A DNA stretch of 64,000 bases, taken from NCBI RefSeq assembly GCF_965137335.1, contig NZ_CBCRZD010000002.1; one strand, written 5' to 3'. Origin of the DNA: Empedobacter stercoris. Lineage in GTDB: Bacteria > Bacteroidota > Bacteroidia > Flavobacteriales > Weeksellaceae. Positions 34,677 through 41,307 of the stretch are shown piece after piece. The notes under the pieces are model-generated. The model did not search any database. It saw nothing but the letters and a program-made list of their open reading frames with translations, and was not told the origin of the DNA. The position numbers and the translations under genes are program-made. Within the stretch, counting starts at the first letter, position 1. Each line of letters starts with the position of its first letter.

Positions 34677-35750
34677 ATGACAGTTAATTTAACAGATTCG
34701 GCAATTGACAGACAAAACATACTTAATAATCCTGATTTTCTAGATAATATTCAGAAGTTCTTAGGTATTACTGGTATGTTATATGATGGAGAGTATCGAT
34801 TTACTACTGCCCAGATAGCTGATTTTTACGAAGTAAATATTAAAACGATTAGAAGATATATTGAAGCATCAGAAAAAGAACTTACACACAACGGATATTG
34901 TGTATTAAAAGGTAAAAAGCTAAAAGAATTTAAAGATGCTTTTGCTCATTTAATATATGCTGATGTGGAGGATAATTCACAGAAGGACATTGATGTCCCT
35001 CTGTCAAAACAAGAGACTGACAAACAAAAACTTAACCGTCTTAAAGCCTTAGCATTATTTAATTTTCGAACTTTTTTAAATATTGGAATGCTTCTTACGG
35101 AAAGTGAACGAGCAAAATCAATTAGGAGTACTATTTTAGACATTGTAATTGATAGTTTACATCAAAAAGTAGGAGGACAAACAAAATATATCAATCAAAG
35201 AGATGAAGAATATTTTGTTGCTATTTTACGAGAACCTCTATATCGAAAAGAGTTTACAAGTGCATTAAATAAGTATTTGGAAATGGGAAATGCTAAATAT
35301 AGTATTTATACTGATGCTATATATCAAGCTATCTTTCATGAAGATGCTTCTGAATATAAGCAAATACTAAAGCTCGAAGAGAAAGAAAATGCAAGAGAAA
35401 CAATGTATGCAGAAGTTTTAAAACTTATTGCTTCATTCGAAGTCGGTATTGCTGATGCAATGGAAATAAAATATAAAGAACTTGGAAGAAAGTTAACTCC
35501 TTTAGAATTAAATGAATTAATTAGTTCGTTTACTCAACAGCGTTTTTGGATTCCTCAATTAGAAGATGCTAGAGTAAAAATGGCGTCAAGGGATTATGGG
35601 TTTAGAGATGTTATACATAAAAGGCTTGAAAAATACATTCAAAGTATTTCTCCAAACGATTATCAAAAATTCTTAGGAGATCAAAGTAAATCTCTACAAG
35701 ATAGAATTGACGAAAATATTGAAGTTTTCAAACGATTAAAGGATAGATAA
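34677..35750 (+). CDS. HTH DNA-binding protein, probable antitoxin/regulator of Doc (RhuM-like)
   Basis: A 357-residue protein from the ATG at 34677; an ATG at 34647 lies inside the palindrome and is less likely. The N-terminal part YRFTTAQIADFYEVNIKTIRRYIEASEKEL is a winged HTH. The central segment LALFNFRTFLNIGMLLTESERAKSIRSTILD resembles RhuM/phage-antirepressor-type proteins. The C-terminal ~130 residues are charged helices. It precedes the Doc gene by 2 bp, the position of an antitoxin, but is several times longer than Phd-type antitoxins. Role inferred from context: autoregulator via the 36-bp palindrome and neutraliser of Doc. Confidence 0.6.
   Translation: MTVNLTDSAIDRQNILNNPDFLDNIQKFLGITGMLYDGEYRFTTAQIADFYEVNIKTIRRYIEASEKELTHNGYCVLKGKKLKEFKDAFAHLIYADVEDNSQKDIDVPLSKQETDKQKLNRLKALALFNFRTFLNIGMLLTESERAKSIRSTILDIVIDSLHQKVGGQTKYINQRDEEYFVAILREPLYRKEFTSALNKYLEMGNAKYSIYTDAIYQAIFHEDASEYKQILKLEEKENARETMYAEVLKLIASFEVGIADAMEIKYKELGRKLTPLELNELISSFTQQRFWIPQLEDARVKMASRDYGFRDVIHKRLEKYIQSISPNDYQKFLGDQSKSLQDRIDENIEVFKRLKDR
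34979..35004. promoter_or_regulatory. Second, intragenic copy of the operator-like dyad
   Basis: ACAGA-n2-GACAT-n2-ATGTC-n2-TCTGT, with the same half-site letters and spacing as the centre of the palindrome at 34628-34663; 20 of 26 positions agree and all differences fall in the three 2-nt gaps. It lies about 340 bp downstream, inside the HTH gene. Confidence 0.5.
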
Positions 35751-35752
35751 TT

Positions 35753-36181
35753 ATGGAGTTCAAGTATTTTGACGTGGTACACGCACTTGGAGTTCAGGAT
35801 TATATAATCCAACATTCTGGAGGAAGGAAAGGTTTGTTAAATCAAGGCTTACTAGAAAGTATTTTAGAACATATTCAAAATGATTTATATTATCCAAACC
35901 TTGAAGATAAATTATGTCATCTGTTTTTTTCAATTAATAAACATCATGCTTTCAATGATGGAAATAAAAGATCTTCAATAAGTTTATCTGCATATTTCCT
36001 AGAAATAAATGGTGCTGATTTTATTGTAAATAAATATATCCAAGAAATGGAGAACGTTGCAGTATATGTTGCAGACAATAAAATTGACAAAGAATTATTA
36101 CACGAAATTATTTGCGAAATACTTTATAAGGCTGAGTTTTCTGAAGAATTGAGATTCAAAATTGCTGTTACTTTGATGTAA
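35753..36181 (+). CDS. Doc-type toxin (death-on-curing, Fic fold)
   Basis: A 142-residue Fic-fold toxin of the Doc subgroup. The catalytic loop HHAFNDGNKRSS at residues 64-75 gives H65-x-F67-x-D69-x-N71-K-R73, the Doc form rather than the AMPylating HPFxxGNGR form; Doc of phage P1 phosphorylates EF-Tu and stops translation, and the same reaction is likely here. There is no inhibitory (S/T)xxxE(G/N) helix visible, so inhibition must come from a partner, plausibly the HTH protein 2 bp upstream. It ends the pair; 187 bp follow before the helicase. Confidence 0.87.
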   Translation: MEFKYFDVVHALGVQDYIIQHSGGRKGLLNQGLLESILEHIQNDLYYPNLEDKLCHLFFSINKHHAFNDGNKRSSISLSAYFLEINGADFIVNKYIQEMENVAVYVADNKIDKELLHEIICEILYKAEFSEELRFKIAVTLM

Positions 36182-36314
36182 TAATTCAAATTATTGTGTA
36201 AAATATTCTTAACAGAATAATTCTAGACAAGATTTAGAAAATATAAATACAAAATTACAGGCATAAATCTTATTTGATGGTCATTTGATAAAAACGTTAT
36301 TTTAAAATATAACA

Positions 36315-36340
36315 CACTGAAAAACAGTGATTTTTTATTT
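36315..36340 (+). terminator. Short hairpin before the helicase gene
   Basis: CACTG / CAGTG (36315-36319, 36325-36329) followed by TTTTTTATTT. The 187-bp spacer also contains a direct repeat TTATTTGATGG at 36270-36280 and 36335-36345. Confidence 0.5.
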
Positions 36341-36368
36341 GATGGGTAAATAATAAAAATACAAATAA

Positions 36369-38360
36369 ATGGAAACCAATACAACAAACGACTATAAACA
36401 ACCAATTAATCTAGTTAATGTAAATTATAAACAGACTGGACAAAGTAAATCGACAAATGAATATGGAATGCGTGAAATGCAAGAAAAAGCATTTGAAGCG
36501 CGTTCTGCTCAATACTTATTATTAAAAGCACCTCCTGCTTCGGGAAAATCAAGAGCTTTGATGTTTTTAGCCTTAGATAAATTAATCAATCAAGGAATTA
36601 AGAAAGTAATAGTCGCTGTTCCTGAAAGATCTATTGGAAACTCATTTGCTCCAACCGAACTTTCAAAATATGGATTCTTTGCTGATTGGGATTTAAACCT
36701 AAAATATAATTTATGTTCTCCTGGAAGTGATACAAGTAAAGTTCAGGCATTCAAAGATTTTATGCAATCGGAAGATAAAATATTAATTTGTACACACGCC
36801 ACTTTACGTTTTGCTTTTGAAGGATTAACAGAAGCTGATTTTAACAATTGTTTAATTGCAATTGATGAGTTTCACCATGTTTCGGCTGATGGAGATAACA
36901 TATTAGGAAATGTGATGCGTAAGATTATGGAAAAATCGAATGCACACATTGTTGCAATGACTGGATCTTATTTTAGAGGAGATAGTGTTCCTGTTTTATT
37001 ACCAGAAGATGAAGAGAAATTTATAAAAGTTACTTACAATTATTACGATCAATTAAACGGATATGAATATTTAAAATCTTTAGGAATAGGGTATCATTTC
37101 TATCGTGGAAGATACTATAAACATGATGAGGACAGAGGAATGTCAGCATTAGAAGAAATCTTAGATGAGAATCTTAAAACAATTATCCATATACCAAGTG
37201 TAAATTCTGCTGAATCATCAAAAGATAAATTAGAAGAAGTAAATCATATCATTGATTGTTTAGGTGAATTAGAATATCAAGATACAGAAACAGGAGTTTT
37301 ATTTGTAAAAAGTAAGCGATCAGGAAAAATTTTGAAAATAGCCGATTTGGTTAACGACAATCAAAAAGAACGTGATAAAATAACAGCTTATTTACGTGGT
37401 GTAAAAACACCTGAAGATATTGATATGATTATTGCTTTAGGAATGGCAAAAGAAGGTTTTGATTGGCCATTTTGTCAACATGCATTAACAATTGGATACA
37501 GAGGTTCATTAACAGAGATTATTCAAATTATTGGTCGTGCCACACGAGATAGTAACAATAAAACACATGCTCAGTTCACAAATTTAATTGCTCAGCCTGA
37601 TGCAGTAGATGATGATGTAAAGCTTTCTGTAAATAATATGCTAAAAGCAATTACAGCTTCTCTATTAATGGAACAAGTTTTAGCTCCGAACTTTAAATTC
37701 AAACCAATGGATGATGATGAGGATGATTTAGATAATGAAGATGAAAATACAATCAAAATTAAAGGATTTAAGAAACCAAAATCTCAACGAGCTAAAGATA
37801 TTATTGAAAGTGATTTAAATGATCTAAAAGCTCGTATTCTTCAAGATGATACAATGATTAAAGCTATGCCAGGGAATATCGAACCTGAAGTAATTAATAC
37901 AGTTTTAATACCTCGAATTATTCATGAAGTCTATCCTGATTTGAATGAGGAAGATGTAGAAGCAGTTCGTCAATATGTAGTGGTAGATTCTGTAATAAAA
38001 AATGGAGAAGTTGAGGAGCAAGGTTCTAAAAAATTCATTAAAATGGCTGGTAGTTTTGTTAATATTGATGATATAAACATCGATTTAATTGATACAATCA
38101 ATCCATTTCAGAAGGCTTTTGAGATATTATCGAAAAACGTAACAACTTCGATTCTAAAATCAATTCAGGACACAATTAATGTGACTAAAATCGATATGAC
38201 TGAGGAAGAGGCTGTAATTTTATGGCCTAAAATCAAAGAATGGGTTAAACATACTGGAGATAAACCAAGTATACAATCTTATGATCCAAAAGAGCAAAGA
38301 TTAGCTCAGGCATTGTTATTTATTCAAGATGCTAAACGTAAAAAAGCACAAAATGGCTAA
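36369..38360 (+). CDS. SF2 DEAD/DEAH-type helicase of the defence cassette
   Basis: A 663-residue superfamily 2 helicase/translocase. Motif I APPASGKS at 54-61, motif II DEFH at 166-169, motif III TGS at 198-200, motif V GMAKEGFDWP near 358-367 and motif VI QIIGRATR at 386-393 are all present, so the ATPase should be active. An acidic linker (MDDDEDDLDNEDEN, ~440-453) separates the motor from a ~200-residue C-terminal domain I cannot assign. Its last 8 bp overlap the start of the GIY-YIG nuclease gene, pointing to a stoichiometric complex. Within the cassette it may be the motor that couples target recognition to cleavage. Confidence 0.87.
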   Translation: METNTTNDYKQPINLVNVNYKQTGQSKSTNEYGMREMQEKAFEARSAQYLLLKAPPASGKSRALMFLALDKLINQGIKKVIVAVPERSIGNSFAPTELSKYGFFADWDLNLKYNLCSPGSDTSKVQAFKDFMQSEDKILICTHATLRFAFEGLTEADFNNCLIAIDEFHHVSADGDNILGNVMRKIMEKSNAHIVAMTGSYFRGDSVPVLLPEDEEKFIKVTYNYYDQLNGYEYLKSLGIGYHFYRGRYYKHDEDRGMSALEEILDENLKTIIHIPSVNSAESSKDKLEEVNHIIDCLGELEYQDTETGVLFVKSKRSGKILKIADLVNDNQKERDKITAYLRGVKTPEDIDMIIALGMAKEGFDWPFCQHALTIGYRGSLTEIIQIIGRATRDSNNKTHAQFTNLIAQPDAVDDDVKLSVNNMLKAITASLLMEQVLAPNFKFKPMDDDEDDLDNEDENTIKIKGFKKPKSQRAKDIIESDLNDLKARILQDDTMIKAMPGNIEPEVINTVLIPRIIHEVYPDLNEEDVEAVRQYVVVDSVIKNGEVEEQGSKKFIKMAGSFVNIDDINIDLIDTINPFQKAFEILSKNVTTSILKSIQDTINVTKIDMTEEEAVILWPKIKEWVKHTGDKPSIQSYDPKEQRLAQALLFIQDAKRKKAQNG

Positions 38361-39549
38361 AACATTAGACGATATATTTGATGACGATGATTTGGGTTTA
38401 TTAAATTCAAAACAACCTCAGAATTATATAAAAACAGATGAAGATCGATTAATTGATGCTTTTGAGGAGATTAATTCTTTTTATGAAACAAATCAAAGAG
38501 AGCCTTCAAATAGCTCTATGTCTGAATACACGTTATCTTCTAGGTTAAAAGAATTAAGATCAAATGATAATAAAAAAGGTGTTTTAAAAGCTTTTGATCG
38601 ATACAATTTATTGGGTGATTATGAACCTAGAATAGAATCATTGGATGATATTTTAGATGATGATGAGTTAGGTTTATTAGAAACAGATGGAGATTCTTCA
38701 ATTTTCGAATTTAATTATGTTCCTAAAGAACCGACAAGAGATAAAGCTGATTACATCGCACAACGTTCATCAATTCCTGAAAAAGAGTTTACCAAATATG
38801 ATATGATGTTCAAACAAGTTCATCAAGAATTAAAAGAAGGAAAAAGAAAATTTAAAGAATTTAAAAATGCTGAAACCAATCTGAAAGAAGGTAACTTTTA
38901 TTTAGTTGATGGTCTTTTAGCTTATTTGGAAGTTTCTAAAGCTGAGAAAGTTTTAAAAGAAAATACTTCAGGTGACAGAGTCCGTTTAGAGGGTAGAACT
39001 GTTACAATTTTCGAGAATGGAACTATTTCAAATATGTTATTTCGTTCATTAGGAAAAGCAATTCAGAAGAATGGTAAATTAATTACAGATGTGATTGATG
39101 GAGGTGAAAAAGAATTGTTCAAAAATGCTGGAGTTGATTATCAAGAAGATATTTCTTCAGGATGGATTTATATTTTAAAATCCAAATCAAAGAATCCTGA
39201 AATAGCTTCAATAAATGATTTATACAAAATTGGTTTAAGCAAAACAAGTGTCAAAGAAAGAATTAAAAATGCTTCAAAATCTTCAACTTATTTATTTGAT
39301 GAAGTAGAAGAAGTATATTCTTGTGAAATAGCTAATGTCAACATTCATAAATTTGAAAGTCTTTTACATCGCTTTTTTGGTAATGTTTGCCTTGATTTAG
39401 ATATTTATAACAATGGTGAAAGAATTAATCCAAGAGAATGGTTTGTAGCACCTTTGCCTATAATTCAAGAAGCAATCAATTTATTAATTAACGGAACTAT
39501 TGTTAATTATAAGTATGATAACGATTCTCAATCAATAAAATTAAAATAA
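38353..39549 (+). CDS. GIY-YIG nuclease (T5orf172-like) with duplicated acidic peptide
   Basis: A 398-residue protein from the ATG at 38353, which overlaps the helicase stop (an ATG 24 bp upstream is possible). The C-terminal ~130 residues form a GIY-YIG/T5orf172 nuclease: WIYIL at 271-275, YKIG at 291-294, KERI around 301-304 and the catalytic-glutamate candidate E335 in HKFESLLHRFF. The N-terminal part contains the same 14-residue acidic peptide twice, TLDDIFDDDDLGLL at 4-17 and SLDDILDDDELGLL at 96-109, with a helical DNA-binding-like segment between. It is probably the cleavage subunit, paired with the helicase. Confidence 0.85.
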   Translation: MAKTLDDIFDDDDLGLLNSKQPQNYIKTDEDRLIDAFEEINSFYETNQREPSNSSMSEYTLSSRLKELRSNDNKKGVLKAFDRYNLLGDYEPRIESLDDILDDDELGLLETDGDSSIFEFNYVPKEPTRDKADYIAQRSSIPEKEFTKYDMMFKQVHQELKEGKRKFKEFKNAETNLKEGNFYLVDGLLAYLEVSKAEKVLKENTSGDRVRLEGRTVTIFENGTISNMLFRSLGKAIQKNGKLITDVIDGGEKELFKNAGVDYQEDISSGWIYILKSKSKNPEIASINDLYKIGLSKTSVKERIKNASKSSTYLFDEVEEVYSCEIANVNIHKFESLLHRFFGNVCLDLDIYNNGERINPREWFVAPLPIIQEAINLLINGTIVNYKYDNDSQSIKLK

Positions 39550-39558
39550 TTTCAAATC

Positions 39559-40269
39559 ATGAAAATAAAAGATATAGATCATTTGCATAAAATACTGGAA
39601 GAATATAGGACTATTTCAAGTGTAAAATATAGAGGCCAAAGTGTGCATGATTGGAAATTAATTCCTAAAGCAGGGAGAGAAATTTATAATTCTGCAAATG
39701 ATGAAGATATTTTCAATCATTGGAAAAGAAGAGCTGTTGGTTTAATTAATAAGAGCTATAATAATAAACTTCAATATCTAAGTATTGCTCAACACACAGG
39801 ATTACCTACAAGATTATTAGATTGGTCTCATTCTCCTTTAATAGCATTATTTTTTGCAGTAAGCGATGATAATTATAAAAATCAAAATGGTGCATTATTT
39901 TTATATGATGTAAGTAAGACTGAAGTTTTAACATTTGATAAGTTAGACAACTTTAATCCATTCGATAAGGATGTAGAGAAAGATTTTTATTTCCATCTAC
40001 CTATTTCAACTATAAATAGATTAGATAATCAATTTGGACATTTCTCAATTCATAAAGATCCAAGTATTCCATTTGAAGATATTTGTACAAACTCACGATT
40101 AAAGAAATATATTATTCCAAAAGAAATAAAAAGAGATATACTCCTTCTTTTAAATCAATATGGTATAAATTATTTATCAATATATCCAGATCTTGAAGGA
40201 TTATCGAAACATTTAAGTTGGTATTATGAAAATCTTGATACTTGGAAAAAGAATGAACTTACATATTAA
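39559..40269 (+). CDS. FRG-domain protein
   Basis: A 236-residue protein almost entirely made of an FRG domain: KYRGQSVHDWKLIPKAGR at 23-40 contains the name-giving (F/Y)RGQ, and QHTGLPTRLLDWSHSPLIALFFA at 78-100 the second conserved block. Biochemistry of the domain is not established, but it is frequent in phage-defence neighbourhoods, where a toxic effector role is suspected. It follows the nuclease gene by 9 bp and is the last gene before the right end of the island, so it may be co-transcribed with the helicase-nuclease pair. Confidence 0.85.
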   Translation: MKIKDIDHLHKILEEYRTISSVKYRGQSVHDWKLIPKAGREIYNSANDEDIFNHWKRRAVGLINKSYNNKLQYLSIAQHTGLPTRLLDWSHSPLIALFFAVSDDNYKNQNGALFLYDVSKTEVLTFDKLDNFNPFDKDVEKDFYFHLPISTINRLDNQFGHFSIHKDPSIPFEDICTNSRLKKYIIPKEIKRDILLLLNQYGINYLSIYPDLEGLSKHLSWYYENLDTWKKNELTY

Positions 40270-40273
40270 CATC

Positions 40274-40294
40274 TTGCCCCCTTTTTTGCCCCCT
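40274..40294 (+). repeat. Arm-type paired repeat, right end
   Basis: Two TTGCCCCCT units with the same spacing and orientation as at 24275-24295, 41 bp inside the right attachment site. Confidence 0.6.
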
Positions 40295-40304
40295 AATAAA
40301 AAAC

Positions 40305-40336
40305 AAACCCCTTAAGTACAATTACTTAAGGGGTTT
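40305..40336. terminator. Bidirectional terminator of tRNA-Leu and the island's last operon
   Basis: Perfect 14-bp stem AAACCCCTTAAGTA / TACTTAAGGGGTTT (40305-40318, 40323-40336), loop CAAT, with T runs on both sides. Confidence 0.85.
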
Positions 40337-40355
40337 TTCAGTACTCGGAGTGGGA
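40336..40355. repeat. Right attachment site, within the tRNA-Leu 3' end
   Basis: 20-bp copy identical to 24146-24165. It covers the 3' acceptor and part of the T arm of tRNA-Leu, so integration leaves the tRNA gene intact. Confidence 0.85.
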
Positions 40356-40422
40356 ATCGAACCCACACTCCAAAGGAACACGAGTTTGAGTCGTGCGCGT
40401 CTACCAATTCCGCCATCCGAGC
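40342..40422 (-). tRNA. tRNA-Leu (anticodon CAA)
   Basis: An 81-nt tRNA. The acceptor stem GCTCGGA pairs with TCCGAGT (one G-T), with discriminator A. The D arm reads GGAATTGGTAGACGCGC. The anticodon arm is ACGA-CTCAAAC-TCGT with CAA in the middle. A class II variable arm is present, and the T arm is GTGGG-TTCGATT-CCCAC. CCA is not encoded. It decodes UUG and is the integration target of the island. Confidence 0.95.
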
Positions 40423-40482
40423 CTTTATGGACTGCAAATATAGTGTTAGTTTATTTATTTTTCCAACTATTTTTTAAACTTT

Positions 40483-41265
40483 TTACAGAATTATTTCTAA
40501 CGTATCGTAAGCCAAATATTTACCTTTTGGTAATTGATTCTCAACTTCATCATGAAAACCCAAATGATGCGAAATATGTGTAAAAAAAGTTTGTTTAGCA
40601 CCTATTAATTCAGCATATCGAATCGCTTCGTCTAACAAAATATGTGAAAAATGTTCATGTTCTACACGCAATGCACTTATAATCAAAATTTCTACCCCTC
40701 TTAATTTTTCTAAAGACTCTACAGGAATCGTTTTCACATCAGTTAAATAAGCAATTTTATCATCAATCAGATAACCCAAAATAGGCAATGGTCCATGCAT
40801 TATTTTAATTGGTTCTATCGAGAATCCAGCAACTTCAAACTTATCTTCTTCAATATAATTTTCTATCACCGTTGGCACACCAGGATATTTATGTTCGGCA
40901 AACATATAGGGAAAACGATTATGCAATTCATCTAATACGCGTTTCAAACCATAAACATTCATGTCTTCACCAGATTTGAATACCAAAGGACGAATATCAT
41001 CTAATCCCATTACATGATCATTGTGCTCATGTGTGTACAATATCCCGTCCAATCTTTGCGCATTGTAACGTAACATTTGTTGTCTAAAATCGGGACCACT
41101 ATCTATCGTAATAATCTTACCATTTTTTTCTAATAACAACGATGATCGCAAACGTTTATCTTTTTGATTAGTCGACAGACATACAGGATGATCGCTTCCA
41201 ATAATCGGAATTCCTTGCGAAGTCCCAGTTCCTAAAAAATGTATTTTTATATTTGATTTAGCCAT
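40483..41265 (-). CDS. MBL-fold metallo-hydrolase (PhnP-like)
   Basis: A 260-residue metallo-beta-lactamase-fold hydrolase. LGTGTSQGIPIIGSDHPVC at 11-29 is the typical start of PhnP/cyclic-phosphodiesterase-like members, and the dinuclear metal motif is THEHNDH at 78-84. Later histidines (ALRVEHEHFSH, FFTHISHHLG) supply the remaining ligands. PhnP itself cleaves cyclic ribose phosphates in phosphonate breakdown; no phn genes are nearby, so the substrate is open. It is transcribed away from the next gene across a 42-bp divergent gap with a 12-bp palindrome GGTAAATTTACC. Confidence 0.85.
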   Translation of the reverse strand: MAKSNIKIHFLGTGTSQGIPIIGSDHPVCLSTNQKDKRLRSSLLLEKNGKIITIDSGPDFRQQMLRYNAQRLDGILYTHEHNDHVMGLDDIRPLVFKSGEDMNVYGLKRVLDELHNRFPYMFAEHKYPGVPTVIENYIEEDKFEVAGFSIEPIKIMHGPLPILGYLIDDKIAYLTDVKTIPVESLEKLRGVEILIISALRVEHEHFSHILLDEAIRYAELIGAKQTFFTHISHHLGFHDEVENQLPKGKYLAYDTLEIIL

Positions 41266-41307
41266 AATGATTTGGTAAATTTACCACAAACTATTTGAAA
41301 TATAATT

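Larger units (their letters stand above)
24146..40335 (+). mobile_element. Integrative genomic island at tRNA-Leu, about 16.2 kb
   Basis: The island is bounded by a 20-bp direct repeat, TTTCAGTACTCGGAGTGGGA at 24146-24165 and 40336-40355; the right copy is the 3' end of an intact tRNA-Leu on the minus strand and the left copy a detached fragment of it. A tyrosine integrase starts 160 bp inside the left end. Paired TTGCCCCCT repeats lie just inside both ends. The island carries replication and mobilization genes (25-30 kb) and a putative defence cassette (31.8-40.3 kb). No relaxase or conjugation genes are seen, so it is probably mobilizable rather than self-transmissible. Unusually, the integrase sits at the end away from the intact tRNA. 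Confidence 0.85.

Noticed and set aside
40350..40583. Open frame across tRNA-Leu and the end of the MBL gene
   Set aside because: It overlaps the tRNA and an established gene on the other strand; no protein-like character.
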